A stretch of 64,000 nt of DNA, from contig NZ_JAKJPO010000015.1 in the NCBI RefSeq assembly GCF_021725675.1, positions 57,802 to 121,801 of the forward strand, written 5' to 3'. Position numbers and translations under genes: made by a program. How positions within the stretch are numbered: the first letter of the stretch is position 1; each line of letters starts with the position of its first letter. This document shows, one piece after another, positions 10,481-19,527 of this stretch. The notes under the pieces are model-generated. The model saw only the letters and a program-made list of their open reading frames with translations. It was not told where the DNA came from and ran no database searches. Source of the DNA: Marilutibacter chinensis (GTDB lineage Bacteria; Pseudomonadota; Gammaproteobacteria; Xanthomonadales; Xanthomonadaceae).

Positions 10481-11949
10481 AGCCGCAAATCAGGGTCCGT
10501 AGCCGGATCGCCGCCGTCCTCGTGCTGCTGCCGTGCATGACGGCGCTCGCCGGCGGCCGCGGGGACTATGGCTGGGAATGGCCGCTGACCCTGTCGCACG
10601 ACGACGCCGGCGCCTATCGGGTGACCCTGGACGAGTCCGTCTACCGCCGGGTCCAGGATCCGGGCATGCGGGACCTGGTCGTGTTCGACGGCACCGGCGC
10701 CGCCGCGCCGACGGCGTTGTTCGAGCCCGAGCAGCCACTGGCCCGGCCGGTGCCGAGACTGGAGCTTCCGTGGTTTCCGGTACCGCTGCCGAGTGCGACG
10801 ACGGCGCGGCGCTGGGACCTGGTCAGCGAATCGGATGCGGACGGGCGACTGCGCCGGGTCGAGGTGCGTGGGAGCATGTCCGGCGAGCGCGCGCTGGCCG
10901 ACGCGCTGGTGGTCGACCTCAGCCGCGTACGCGAGGCGGTCGCCGCGCTGGAGCTGGAATGGAAGCCGGTCGAGGGGCTCGATCTCGGCTATCACGTCGA
11001 GGCCAGCGACGATCTGGATCACTGGACGCCGCTGGCCACCCGCGGGCGCCTCGTCGATCTGCAGCGCGAGGGGCGGCAACTGCTGCACCGTCGCATCGAG
11101 CTGTACGGATTGCTGCCCCATCACCAGCGCGCCCGCTACCTGCGACTGACCCCCGACCGGACCGACCAGCCGCTGGCGGTTACCGCGGTGACGGCGGTGT
11201 TCGCGCCCCGGGCGGACGTGGCCCCGCCGAGCTGGGTCGAGCTGTCGCCGGTGCGGACATCCGCCGATGGACTGGCATACGAGTTCGTGCTCGAAGGCCG
11301 CTTTCCCGTCCAGCAGGCCGATGTCGCGCTGGTCGGCAACCATGCGGTCGAATGGCAACTGGAAAGCCGCGACGTGTCCGACGGGGACTGGCGCCCGCGC
11401 GCCGCACCATGGATGGGCTACCGCGTCGGCGCCGACGGCGGCCGCTCGGAACCGGCGGTGCTGGCCGGGCCGGTCCGCGACCGTCACTGGCGATTGCGGG
11501 CGAGCACCGCGGTCAGCGGTACGCCGACGTTGCGCCTGGGCTATCGCCCGGAGGTCGCCGTGTTCGTCGCCCAGGGCACGCCGCCGTACTCGCTTGCGGC
11601 CGGAAGCAGGCGGACGCTGCGCGAGGACTCGCCGGTCCCCCGCCTGGTCGATGCCCTGCGCGAGCGCCATGGCCGCGCCTGGCAGCCGGCCACCGCGTAC
11701 GCCGGAAATGTCCGCGTGCTCGCCGGTGAACAGGCACTCGAGCCGCGCCGTGACTGGCGCAGCTGGCTGCTCTGGGGCGTGCTGCTGATCGCTGCGCTGG
11801 TGGTCGCGGGCCTCGCGATCAGCCTGCTGCGCTCCACCCGCAGGACTGCCGCCGTGGATGCGCCGGCGGAAGCCGCCGGCGACGCCGTCGCGGAGTCTAC
11901 GGCAGGGACCCCGGACGACATCGTCGAGGGCAAGCCCGGCGACGACTGA
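10477..11949 (+). CDS. DUF3999-type envelope protein
   Basis: This 490-residue protein starts with a signal peptide ending near AlaLeuAla (residues 23-25). A large extracytoplasmic beta-rich region follows, then a single C-terminal membrane helix near residues 428-448 (LLWGVLLIAALVVAGLAI) and a short acidic Ala-rich cytoplasmic tail. This fits the DUF3999 family. It is translationally coupled to the DUF2339 gene, suggesting a two-protein membrane complex. The function is not known to me. The ATG at 10477 is fixed by the overlap and the signal peptide; the frame stays open upstream but encodes the antisense-like shadow of the preceding gene. Confidence 0.85.
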   Translation: MKPQIRVRSRIAAVLVLLPCMTALAGGRGDYGWEWPLTLSHDDAGAYRVTLDESVYRRVQDPGMRDLVVFDGTGAAAPTALFEPEQPLARPVPRLELPWFPVPLPSATTARRWDLVSESDADGRLRRVEVRGSMSGERALADALVVDLSRVREAVAALELEWKPVEGLDLGYHVEASDDLDHWTPLATRGRLVDLQREGRQLLHRRIELYGLLPHHQRARYLRLTPDRTDQPLAVTAVTAVFAPRADVAPPSWVELSPVRTSADGLAYEFVLEGRFPVQQADVALVGNHAVEWQLESRDVSDGDWRPRAAPWMGYRVGADGGRSEPAVLAGPVRDRHWRLRASTAVSGTPTLRLGYRPEVAVFVAQGTPPYSLAAGSRRTLREDSPVPRLVDALRERHGRAWQPATAYAGNVRVLAGEQALEPRRDWRSWLLWGVLLIAALVVAGLAISLLRSTRRTAAVDAPAEAAGDAVAESTAGTPDDIVEGKPGDD

Positions 11950-12086
11950 GCGCCCTCGCGGCACCCGCGCGCGTCGCACACGCGGTTTCATTCGCGGCAG
12001 CGGACCGCGACAATACCGGGCCGGGGACATCGGCGCTGTACGCCAGCGCCTGCGGCGCAAGATGCCGACCCCTCCTGCGACCTGGC

Positions 12087-12234
12087 CCGGGCCGGACGAT
12101 CCGAAGACGGCCAGCAGCGCCAGGGACGGCACAGCTGTCCTTTTCCCCGAACAATTCCCAACGAGCGAACACGATGACCATCCTGCGAATGACCGACCTC
12201 GACCTCGCCGGCAAGCGCGTACTGATCCGCGAGG
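12087..12234 (+). repeat. direct repeat copy 1: duplicated pgk start region
   Basis: These 148 bp match 12301-12448 with one visible mismatch (position 12100 against 12314). The copy carries the pgk leader, ribosome-binding region and first 20 codons of pgk. The frame opened at 12174 reads [20 protein letters not shown], then GEPG and a TGA at 12246-12248. It is therefore either a dead relic or a 24-codon leader peptide. The 66-bp spacer between copies contains a palindrome around GCCCGGCCATGGACGGCCGG. Confidence 0.92.
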
Positions 12235-12300
12235 GCGAGCCGGGCTGACGCGGGCTGCCCTATCGGCAGGCCGCGCCGGCGAGCGCCCGGCCATGGACGG

Positions 12301-12448
12301 CCGGGCCGGACGACCCGAAGACGGCCAGCAGCGCCAGGGACGGCACAGCTGTCCTTTTCCCCGAACAATTCCCAACGAGCGAACACGATGACCATCCTGC
12401 GAATGACCGACCTCGACCTCGCCGGCAAGCGCGTACTGATCCGCGAGG
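12301..12448 (+). repeat. direct repeat copy 2: functional pgk start region
   Basis: The second copy of the 148-bp repeat includes the true pgk start at 12388 and its first 20 codons. The region 11950-12086 between the DUF3999 gene and copy 1 shows no gene. Confidence 0.92.
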
Positions 12449-13578
12449 ACCTCAACGTGCCGATCAGCGAGGGCCGGATCACCTCCGAACAGCGCATCCT
12501 GGCGGCGTTGCCGACGATGAAGCTGGCGCTGGAGAAGGGCGCGGCGGTGATGGTCACCTCGCACCTCGGCCGGCCGAAGGAAGGGCAGTGGAGCGAGGCC
12601 GACTCGCTGGCACCCGTCGCCGCCCGCCTGTCGGAGCTGCTCGGAATCGAGGTGCCGCTGGTGCGCGACTGGGTCGACGGCTTCGGCATCGATGGCAAGG
12701 ATCTCGCGCCCGGCCAACTGGTGCTGCTCGAGAACTGCCGGATGAACATCGGTGAGAAAGCCGACGACGAGGTGTTGTCGAAGAAGTACGCGGCGCTGTG
12801 CGACGTCTTCGTGATGGATGCGTTCGGCACCGCCCACCGCGCGCAGGCCTCGACCCACGGCGTGATCCGCGCGGCGAAGGTTGCCGCCGGCGGCCCGCTG
12901 CTGATGGCCGAACTCGATGCGCTGGCCAAGGCGCTCGACGAGCCGGCGCGGCCACTGCTGGCGATCGTCGCCGGTTCCAAGGTCAGCACCAAGCTCGAGC
13001 TGCTGTCGTCGCTGGTCGGCAAGGTCGACCAGCTGATCGTCGGCGGCGGCATCGCCAACACGTTCATTGCCGCGATGGGCTTTGGGGTCGGCAAGTCGCT
13101 GGTCGAGATGGACCTGATCGACACCGCGAAGCAGATCATCGCCGACGCGCAGGCGCGTGGCGCCAGCATCCCGCTGCCGACCGATGTGGTGGTCGCGCCG
13201 GCGTTCTCGGCCGACGCACCGGCCACCGTCAGGGCTGTCGACGCGGTGGGCGCCGACGACATGATCCTCGACATCGGCCCGGACACCGCCAAGGCCTACG
13301 CCGCACTGATCGCGAAGGCCGGCACGGTGGTCTGGAACGGCCCGGTCGGCGTGTTCGAGTTCGACGCCTTCGGCAAGGGCACCGAGGCCATGGCGCGTGC
13401 GATCGCGTCCAGCAGGGCGTTCTCGATCGCCGGTGGCGGCGATACCCTCGCCGCGGTCGACAAGTACGGCATCGCCGCCGACGTCGGCTACATCTCCACC
13501 GGCGGCGGCGCGTTCCTCGAATTCCTGGAAGGCAAGGAACTGCCGGCGGTCGCGGCGCTGAAGGCGCGTGCCGCCTGA
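12388..13578 (+). CDS. pgk: phosphoglycerate kinase
   Basis: This 396-residue cytosolic enzyme transfers phosphate from 1,3-bisphosphoglycerate to ADP. Recognisable motifs are [11 protein letters not shown] near residue 15, SHLGRPK, the [12 protein letters not shown] segment, the [13 protein letters not shown] hinge region, and the C-terminal nucleotide-binding GGGDTLAAV with [12 protein letters not shown]. The usual family sequence LLENVRF is LLENCRM here, a mild variant. The length is normal. The start is shared with the duplicated upstream copy; only this ATG leads into the full gene. Its stop overlaps the following HAD gene (TGATG), so the two are co-translated. Confidence 0.98.
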   Translation: MTILRMTDLDLAGKRVLIREDLNVPISEGRITSEQRILAALPTMKLALEKGAAVMVTSHLGRPKEGQWSEADSLAPVAARLSELLGIEVPLVRDWVDGFGIDGKDLAPGQLVLLENCRMNIGEKADDEVLSKKYAALCDVFVMDAFGTAHRAQASTHGVIRAAKVAAGGPLLMAELDALAKALDEPARPLLAIVAGSKVSTKLELLSSLVGKVDQLIVGGGIANTFIAAMGFGVGKSLVEMDLIDTAKQIIADAQARGASIPLPTDVVVAPAFSADAPATVRAVDAVGADDMILDIGPDTAKAYAALIAKAGTVVWNGPVGVFEFDAFGKGTEAMARAIASSRAFSIAGGGDTLAAVDKYGIAADVGYISTGGGAFLEFLEGKELPAVAALKARAA

Positions 13579-14225
13579 TGGGCGAACCGCGGCCGACGCT
13601 GTTCTTCGACCTCGACGGCACCCTGATCGATTCGGCCGCCGGCATCACCCGCTGCATCGCCCATGCGCTGGGCGCGATGGGACGGCCGATGCCGGCAGAG
13701 GCGGAACTGCGCGGCTGGATCGGCCCGTCGCTGCGCACCAGCTTCGGACCGCTGTTCGACGACCCGTCCGAGGTCGAGTCGGCGGTTTCGCACTATCGCG
13801 ACCGCTTCGAACGGGTCGGCTGGACCGAGCATGCGATCTATGCCGGCATCGGCGAGACCGTCGAAGCGCTGCATGCGCGTGGCCACCGGCTCGCGGTGGT
13901 CACCGCGAAGAACGAGCCGCACGCGAGGCGGATCGTGGAGCATCTGCCGTTCGGCGACCGCTTCGTCGACGTGATCGGCGCGACCCCATGCGGCACGCGC
14001 AGCGACAAGCCCGAGCTGATCGCCGAAGCGCTCGCGCGACTCGGGCTTGATCCCGACGACTGCTGGATGATCGGCGACCGTCGCATGGACATCGAAGGCG
14101 CGCGCTGCCATCGCATGCGCAACATCGGCGTGCTGTGGGGCTTCGGGGGCGAGGCGGAACTGCGCGCCGCTGGCGCAGCGCGCCTGGCGGCATCCCCAGG
14201 TGAACTGGCCGCGTTGCTGATCTGA
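13578..14225 (+). CDS. HAD-superfamily phosphatase (phosphoglycolate phosphatase-like)
   Basis: This 215-residue protein carries haloacid dehalogenase motif I FFDLDGTLIDS (nucleophile Asp11), an alpha-helical cap, motif II in VVTAKNEP, a lysine in the GTRSDKPELI region, and motif IV in WMIGDRRMDIEGA. This fits the Gph/PpaX-like group that hydrolyses small phosphate esters. Its ATG overlaps the pgk stop, suggesting housekeeping of a glycolytic or 2-phosphoglycolate-type by-product, though the substrate is inferred only. The gene ends 27 bases before a REP palindrome that probably serves as its 3' end structure. Confidence 0.9.
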   Translation: MGEPRPTLFFDLDGTLIDSAAGITRCIAHALGAMGRPMPAEAELRGWIGPSLRTSFGPLFDDPSEVESAVSHYRDRFERVGWTEHAIYAGIGETVEALHARGHRLAVVTAKNEPHARRIVEHLPFGDRFVDVIGATPCGTRSDKPELIAEALARLGLDPDDCWMIGDRRMDIEGARCHRMRNIGVLWGFGGEAELRAAGAARLAASPGELAALLI

Positions 14226-14252
14226 CTTCCCCGGCATGTTTGCAGGGATCCC

Positions 14253-14322
14253 CGCAGGAGCGGCGTGAGCCGAGATCGGGCTTTCATGGAAAGGCTTCAT
14301 CTCGGCTCACGCCGCTCCTGCG
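14253..14322. repeat. REP-type palindrome
   Basis: A 70-base inverted repeat, arms CGCAGGAGCGGCGTGAGCCG and its complement, closely similar to 7373-7442. It lies between the convergent HAD and GNAT genes and overlaps the 3' end of the GNAT reading frame. Confidence 0.9.
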
Positions 14323-14940
14323 GCGGTGGCGCGGGCCTGCGGCGTTCCAGTCGCGCGCGAGCAGCCCGTACAGCGCGGTGTCGCTGATCTCGCCGTTCAC
14401 CTGCCAGCGCTCGCGCAGCAGGCCTTCGCGAACGAAGCCCAGCCGCTCGGCGAGGCGGCAGGAAGCGAGGTTGCGCGGGTCGATGTCTGCCTCGATCCGG
14501 CGCAGGTCCAACCCATCGAAAGCGTGGCCGAGTGCGAGCGCGGCCGCTTCGCGCGCGAATCCCTGCCCCCACGATGCGCGCTCGAGCGCATAGCCGAATT
14601 CGGCCAGCCGTTGCGCGGCGTTGATCCGGAACAGCGCCACCCCGCCGATCAGGCGGTCGTCGGCGGCGGCGATCACCCAGCAGAGCTGGCGGTCGGGAGC
14701 GTTGTCGTGGAGGCTGCTGTGGAATTTCGGATACGCCTGTTCGATCCGAGTCCAGGGCGGATGGCTGCCGTAGCGCATCACCTCGGGGTCGGCGTGCACC
14801 GCGAAGAATGCCGGCAGGTCGTCCTCGCGATAGGGACGAAGACGGATGCGCGCGCCGGCGATGACCGGTGGCCGGTAGGGTATCGCCGTCTCCATGACGT
14901 CCGGTTTCGTCAGGTCTGGTCTTGTCGGGTCCGTACTCAT
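14284..14940 (-). CDS. GNAT-family N-acetyltransferase, RimJ/RimL-like
   Basis: This 218-residue acetyltransferase is of the type that modifies protein N-termini or small amines with acetyl-CoA. It opens with a variable polar leader, followed by ARIRLRPYREDDL (strand beta-1), VAADDRLIGGVAL, and the acetyl-CoA-binding ASWGQGFAREAAALAL and LASCRLAERLGF segments typical of the family. Two starts are possible: ATG 14940 or ATG 14895 (METAIPYR), the latter nearer the domain. The last ~15 codons (RHRRRSGVSRDEAFP) are encoded inside the REP palindrome, so the natural C-terminus appears replaced or extended by repeat DNA. It lies 21 bases downstream of the AtoE-like gene and is probably co-transcribed with it. 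Confidence 0.87.
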   Translation of the reverse strand: MSTDPTRPDLTKPDVMETAIPYRPPVIAGARIRLRPYREDDLPAFFAVHADPEVMRYGSHPPWTRIEQAYPKFHSSLHDNAPDRQLCWVIAAADDRLIGGVALFRINAAQRLAEFGYALERASWGQGFAREAAALALGHAFDGLDLRRIEADIDPRNLASCRLAERLGFVREGLLRERWQVNGEISDTALYGLLARDWNAAGPRHRRRSGVSRDEAFP

Positions 14941-14961
14941 TTTGTTTTGCGTGCTTTGCGC

Positions 14962-16266
14962 TCAAAGCCACAGCAGGGCCGCGCCGATCACCACGCCGGT
15001 GACGACCAGCTGGATCAGGCAGAAGCCCATGATGTCGCGTGCCTTCAGTCCGGCCAGGGCAAGCGCCGGCAACGCCCAGAACGGCTGGATCAGGTTGGTC
15101 CACGCATCGCCCCATGCCACGCCCATCGCGACCTTCGCCACGTCCGCGCCCAGCGCCTCGGCCGCCGGCACCATGATCGGCGCCTGCACTGCCCATTGGC
15201 CGCCGCCGGACGGCACGAACACGTTCAGCACGCCGCCGGCGATGAAGCTCCAGAACGGCAGGGTGTCGGCATCGGCGATCGCTACGAAGGCCTGCGACAA
15301 GGTCACCGCCAGTCCCGACTTGACCATGATCGCCATGATTCCGGCATAGAACGGGAACTGGACGACGATGCCGGCACCACCGCGGATCGCCTGCGCGAGG
15401 CTGGCCAGCAGCCGTCGCGGCGTGCTATGGAGCACGATCGCCAACATCAGGAAGGCGAAGTTGACGACGTTGAGGTTGAGCCCGCCACCGCCGACGAAGT
15501 GGTCGACGAGGAACGCGACGCCGGCCAGGCCGACGATCCAGGCGAGCAGGCGGCTGTCCTCCAGCCGGTCGGCCGGCTGGGACTGCGCGGCGGGAACGGC
15601 CGTGATCCGTTCGGCGTCGGGCCGGTGCACCACCGACTCGTTGCCGGGCGGCAGCATCCAGCGGTTGACCAGCGGCACCAGTACGAACAGCGCGGCGACG
15701 ATCGCCAGGTTGTAGCCAGCGAATATTGTCCGGGAGGTCGGTACCACGCCCATCGTGTCGGCGAGAAAATGGCCGTCGGTCGCGATCGTCAACGGGATCG
15801 AGCCGGCCAGCCCGCCGTGCCAGACGACGAAGCCCGAATACGCGCTGGCGACCAGCAGCCGGTAGTCGACGTGGATCTGGCGGGCAAGCTCGCGCGCGAA
15901 CAGCGCGCCGACCACCAGGCCGAAGCCCCAGTTGATCCAGCTCGCGAGCAGCGATACCAGGCTGACCAGGACGATCGCCGCGCCCGGCGAGCGCGCGAGC
16001 GCGGCCAAGCGCACCAGCATCGCCTTTACCGGCGGTGTGCTGGCGAGCATGAAGCCGGTGACCAGCACCAGCAGCATCTGCATCGAGAAGCCCAGCAGCT
16101 CCCAGAACCCGCCGCCCCACATCCGCAGCACCGCCAGCGGCGTATGCCGCTCGACCGCCATCGCGGCGATGGCGGCGACCAGGGTCAGCAGCAGCACCAG
16201 CACGTAGGCGTCGGGCAGGTAGCGTTCGACCAGGCGGACGGCCGGTCGCGACAGGCGGTTGAGCAT
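14962..16266 (-). CDS. atoE: short-chain fatty acid transporter, AtoE family
   Basis: This 434-residue inner-membrane protein has about ten to twelve hydrophobic helices and the conserved AtoE-type segments WGGGFWELLGFSMQMLLVLVTG, ASWINWGFGLVVGA, VWHGGLAGSIPL and GGGQWAVQAPIM. Members are thought to take up short-chain fatty acids such as acetoacetate or butyrate; the direction and substrate here are inferred. ATG 16266 (MLNRLSRPAVRLVERYLPD) was chosen because it gives the usual family N-terminus; the open frame upstream lies across the divergent pyk promoter region. No ato degradation genes are adjacent. Confidence 0.88.
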   Translation of the reverse strand: MLNRLSRPAVRLVERYLPDAYVLVLLLTLVAAIAAMAVERHTPLAVLRMWGGGFWELLGFSMQMLLVLVTGFMLASTPPVKAMLVRLAALARSPGAAIVLVSLVSLLASWINWGFGLVVGALFARELARQIHVDYRLLVASAYSGFVVWHGGLAGSIPLTIATDGHFLADTMGVVPTSRTIFAGYNLAIVAALFVLVPLVNRWMLPPGNESVVHRPDAERITAVPAAQSQPADRLEDSRLLAWIVGLAGVAFLVDHFVGGGGLNLNVVNFAFLMLAIVLHSTPRRLLASLAQAIRGGAGIVVQFPFYAGIMAIMVKSGLAVTLSQAFVAIADADTLPFWSFIAGGVLNVFVPSGGGQWAVQAPIMVPAAEALGADVAKVAMGVAWGDAWTNLIQPFWALPALALAGLKARDIMGFCLIQLVVTGVVIGAALLWL

Positions 16267-16503
16267 CGGCTTACCCGGTTCGGCGCCGGCACCCGCCGGC
16301 CGGTGAAAGCTAACCGAAATCGGACCGGTGCGGGATCGCGCAGACGTTGCGCAGGTGCAGCAATTTCCGCGTCCGCTGGTCTTTGTTGCCCGTGGACATT
16401 CGATACCACTGGAGTGCCCGGCGACGCCCGTTTCCGGTTTCCGCATGGATCGTCAGGCAGCTGTGCTAGCGTCGGGGAGATCACCCGACCCAACGATCGA
16501 CAG

Positions 16504-17970
16504 ATGACCGCACAGCTGCGCCGCACCAGGATCCTCGCCACCCTCGGCCCCGCCACCGATCCGCCGGGGGTGCTCGATCAGCTGCTGAAGGCGGGCGTGG
16601 ACGTGGTAAGGCTGAACTTCTCGCACGGCGATCCGTCGTCGCAGCTGGCACGCGCGGAGGCCGTCCGGGCGGCGGCGAAACGGGTCGGCACCGAAGTCGG
16701 CATCCTCGCCGACCTGCCGGGCCCGAAGATCCGCATCGAGCGCTTTGCCGACGGCAGGGTCGAGCTGAAGGCCGGCGACGCCTTCGACCTGGTCGCGCGC
16801 GAGGACGCGCCGCCGGGCAACCGGCGCGAGGTCGGCGTCAGCTACCTCGGGCTGCCCGGCGACGTCGCTCCCGGCGACACCCTGCTGCTCGATGACGGCC
16901 TGATGCAGCTGCGGGTCGAGCGGGTCGAGGGCGAGCGCATCCACTGCAGCGTGCTCAACGACGGCGTGCTGTCCGACCGCAAGGGCCTGAACAAGCTCGG
17001 CGGCGGCCTCTCGCTGGGGGCGCTGACCGAGCGCGACCGCGAGCTGATCAAGGTCGCCGCCGAGGCCGACGTCGATTTCATCGCGGTGTCGTTCTGCCGC
17101 AACGCCGCCGACATGGACGAAGCGCGCCGGGTCGCCCGCGAAGCCGGCTGTGACGCGGCGATGGTCGCCAAGGTCGAACGCGCCGAGGCGATCGCCAACC
17201 TCACCGAGATCGTCGACGCCAGTGACGTGGTGATGGTCGCGCGCGGCGACCTCGGCGTGGAGATCGGCGACGCCGAGCTGCCCGGCCTGCAGAAGAAGAT
17301 CATCAAGGAGTCGCTGGCGCGCAACAAGGTGGTGATCACCGCGACCCAGATGCTGCAGTCGATGGTGGAAAGCCCGATTCCGACCCGCGCCGAGGTGCTC
17401 GACGTCGCCAATGCGGTGATCGACGGCACCGATGCGGTGATGCTGTCGGCCGAATCCGCCGCCGGCCGTTACCCGGTCCGCGCGGTCGAGGCGATGGCGC
17501 GCATCTGCCTCGGTGCCGAGCGCCAGTTTGCCCACGACACCGACTTCGAGTCCGCGCCGCGCAATCTGGAGCGCGTCGACCAGGCGATCGCGATGGCCTC
17601 GATGTTCCTGAGCGAGCACATCGGCCTGCGCGCGATCGTCGCGATGACCGAATCCGGCGGCACCGCGCGCTTCCTGTCGCGGTTCCGCTCGGGGGTGCCG
17701 ATCTACGCGTTCTCCCGCCACGCCGGCGCGCGGCGGCGGATGGCGATGATGCGCGACGTGTTCCCGATCGACTACGACAGTCGCGGCCAGACCCCGGGCG
17801 AGGCGGGCCGTGGCGCGATCGAACGCCTGGTCCAGGCCGGCCTGCTGGAAGCGGGCGAGCGGGTGGTCTTCACCAGCGGCGAACGCATGGAGCACCGCGG
17901 CTCCACCAACACCCTGCGCCTGCTCGAGGTCGGCCCCGACGGCCAGGCGGTGGGGCTGGGCGAGCTCTGA
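16504..17970 (+). CDS. pyk: pyruvate kinase
   Basis: This 488-residue glycolytic enzyme converts phosphoenolpyruvate and ADP to pyruvate and ATP. The N-terminus RRTRILATLGPATD, the barrel motifs VRLNFSHG, DLPGPKIRIE, the catalytic-lysine region MVAKVERAEAI, MVARGDLGVEI and the MLSAESAAGRYP signature are all present. The C-terminal allosteric domain continues to residue 488. ATG 16504 was chosen on the MTAQLRRTRIL start; the frame remains open far upstream but that stretch is antisense to atoE. It is transcribed divergently from atoE. It is followed by a gene relic rather than directly by fba. Confidence 0.97.
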   Translation: MTAQLRRTRILATLGPATDPPGVLDQLLKAGVDVVRLNFSHGDPSSQLARAEAVRAAAKRVGTEVGILADLPGPKIRIERFADGRVELKAGDAFDLVAREDAPPGNRREVGVSYLGLPGDVAPGDTLLLDDGLMQLRVERVEGERIHCSVLNDGVLSDRKGLNKLGGGLSLGALTERDRELIKVAAEADVDFIAVSFCRNAADMDEARRVAREAGCDAAMVAKVERAEAIANLTEIVDASDVVMVARGDLGVEIGDAELPGLQKKIIKESLARNKVVITATQMLQSMVESPIPTRAEVLDVANAVIDGTDAVMLSAESAAGRYPVRAVEAMARICLGAERQFAHDTDFESAPRNLERVDQAIAMASMFLSEHIGLRAIVAMTESGGTARFLSRFRSGVPIYAFSRHAGARRRMAMMRDVFPIDYDSRGQTPGEAGRGAIERLVQAGLLEAGERVVFTSGERMEHRGSTNTLRLLEVGPDGQAVGLGEL

Positions 17971-17980
17971 TCGGCGCCGC

Positions 17981-18245
17981 TCAGCGGCGGCGTGCCCTGG
18001 CGAACGGGAAGCCCTTCATCAGGAAGGCAGTCGCCTCGTCGCAGGCATCGGGCTGGCCGCCGCAGACGATTCCCAGCCCGACCACCGGCTACTCGTCTTC
18101 GCTCTCCAGCCGGTAGCGCGCGGCGAGATTGGGCTTGCCGGCGCGGTAGACGAACAACCAGTACTCGCGCGCATCGCTGCCCTTGTCGCGGTGCCACGCC
18201 GTCGAGCGTCAACTGGTATTGAAAAACGGGATGTCTGGTCTGCAA
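17981..18245 (-). pseudogene. relic of an unrecognised small protein gene
   Basis: On the minus strand the 5' part reads QTRHPVFQYQLTLDGVA from a possible TTG at 18245. A frame change near 18185 is needed to continue as DAREYWLFVYRAGKPNLAAR. An in-frame TAG at 18089-18091 then interrupts a further readable segment (PVVGLGIVCGGQPDACDEAT) that runs to a stop at 17981. One frameshift plus one nonsense codon across 265 bases suggests a decayed gene. I do not recognise the family. It occupies the gap between pyk and fba. Confidence 0.55.
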
Positions 18246-18294
18246 GTCGTTGATTGTCGGTTGCCGGAGGGAGGCGGAGCCGCCCGGGCGCGGC

Positions 18295-18300
18295 TATAAT
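18295..18300 (+). promoter_or_regulatory. -10 box of the fba promoter
   Basis: A perfect TATAAT 35 bases before the fba start, within GC-rich surroundings. No good -35 hexamer lies 16-18 bases upstream (the sequence there is GC-rich), so an activator may be used, which is inference. Confidence 0.55.
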
Positions 18301-18334
18301 CGCGGGCTTCCCACCCGCTCCCTGCAGGATCCCC

Positions 18335-19345
18335 ATGAGCATCGAACAGCTTGCCGAAACCGCCCAGGCCATGGTCGCCCCGGGCAAGGGCATCATCGCG
18401 ATCGACGAGTCGACCGGCACGATAGCGAAGCGCTTCGCCGGCGTCGGCGTCGAGAACACCGAAGAGAACCGCCGCGCTTACCGCGAGCTGCTGCTGACCA
18501 CGCCGAAGCTGAGCGACCACATCTCCGGCGCGATCCTGTACGACGAGACCCTGCGCCAGTCGACCCGGGACGGCGTGCCGTTCGCCAAGGTCATGACCGA
18601 CGCCGGCATGATCCCGGGCATCAAGGTCGACAAGGGCACCCACGCCCTGGCCGGTTTCCCGGGCGAGGTGGTCACCGAGGGCCTGGACGGCCTGCGCGGC
18701 CGGCTGGAGGAGTACTACAGGCTCGGTGCGCGTTTCGCCAAGTGGCGCGCGGTCATCAACATCGGCGACGACATTCCGTCCGGGACCTGCATCGATGCCA
18801 ACGCGCATGCGCTGGCCCGCTATGCCGCGCTGTGCCAGGAGCAGGGCCTGGTGCCGATGGTCGAGCCGGAAGTGATCATGGACGGCAACCACGACATCGA
18901 TACCTGCTACGAAGTCACCGAGGTGACCCTGCGCTCGCTGTTCGCCTCGCTGTACGAGCACAACGTGATGCTGGAAGGCACCATCCTGAAGGCCTCGATG
19001 GTCCTGCCGGGTACCACCAGCGGCGAGAAGGCCAGCGTCGAGGAAGTCGCCGCGGCGACCCTGCAGTGCCTGAAGTCGACCGTGCCGGCGACCCTGCCGG
19101 GCATCGTGTTCCTGTCCGGCGGCCAGAGCGACGACGACGCGACCGCGCACCTGGACATGATCAACCGCATGGGCCCGAGCCCGTGGCCGCTTTCGTTCTC
19201 CTACGGCCGCGCGATGCAGCAGGCCGCGCTGAAGCTGTGGGCGCAGGACATCGCCGGCAACGTCGCCGCCGCGCAGCAGACCGTCTACGAACGCGCCCGC
19301 GACAATGGCCTGGCCGCGCTGGGCGAGTGGAGCAAGGCCGCCTGA
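18335..19345 (+). CDS. fba: fructose-bisphosphate aldolase, class I
   Basis: This 336-residue Schiff-base aldolase cleaves fructose 1,6-bisphosphate. Family motifs include GKGIIAIDEST near residue 18, GVPFAKVMTD, FAKWRAVINIG, VEPEVIMDG, the Schiff-base lysine region LEGTILKASMVLPG, LSGGQSDDDATAHL and FSYGRAMQQAALKLW. It is the eukaryote-type class I enzyme common in xanthomonads rather than the metal-dependent class II enzyme. ATG 18335 gives the usual N-terminus MSIEQLAETA; earlier in-frame codons overlap the TATAAT box and were rejected. It is followed by a good hairpin terminator, so it is a single-gene unit. Confidence 0.97.
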   Translation: MSIEQLAETAQAMVAPGKGIIAIDESTGTIAKRFAGVGVENTEENRRAYRELLLTTPKLSDHISGAILYDETLRQSTRDGVPFAKVMTDAGMIPGIKVDKGTHALAGFPGEVVTEGLDGLRGRLEEYYRLGARFAKWRAVINIGDDIPSGTCIDANAHALARYAALCQEQGLVPMVEPEVIMDGNHDIDTCYEVTEVTLRSLFASLYEHNVMLEGTILKASMVLPGTTSGEKASVEEVAAATLQCLKSTVPATLPGIVFLSGGQSDDDATAHLDMINRMGPSPWPLSFSYGRAMQQAALKLWAQDIAGNVAAAQQTVYERARDNGLAALGEWSKAA

Positions 19346-19371
19346 GGTTCTGGCGCCATAGCGGTACCCGA

Positions 19372-19398
19372 GGAACGCCGGCCCTGTGCCGGCGTTCC
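19372..19398 (+). terminator. hairpin terminator after fba
   Basis: A perfect 11-bp stem, GGAACGCCGGC with GCCGGCGTTCC, and a five-base loop CCTGT, followed by GCTTTCC. The run of T is short, so termination may be partial. It lies 27 bases after the fba stop. Confidence 0.7.
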
Positions 19399-19435
19399 GC
19401 TTTCCAGCCTCCGCGGCGACGGCCTTGACGCCGCA

Positions 19436-19467
19436 TTGACATCTCCTCGATGCCTTCTCAATAGACT
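19436..19467 (+). promoter_or_regulatory. candidate promoter of the nap operon
   Basis: TTGACA at 19436-19441 is followed by AATAGA at 19460-19465 (18-base spacer) or TAGACT at 19462-19467. I see no clean FNR or NarL/NarP site nearby. Confidence 0.45.
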
Positions 19468-19527
19468 GGCCCGGCAGTGACCAGTCCGCGGGTCGGCGCT
19501 GCGGGCATTGTGCAAGGGAGGCGTGCG

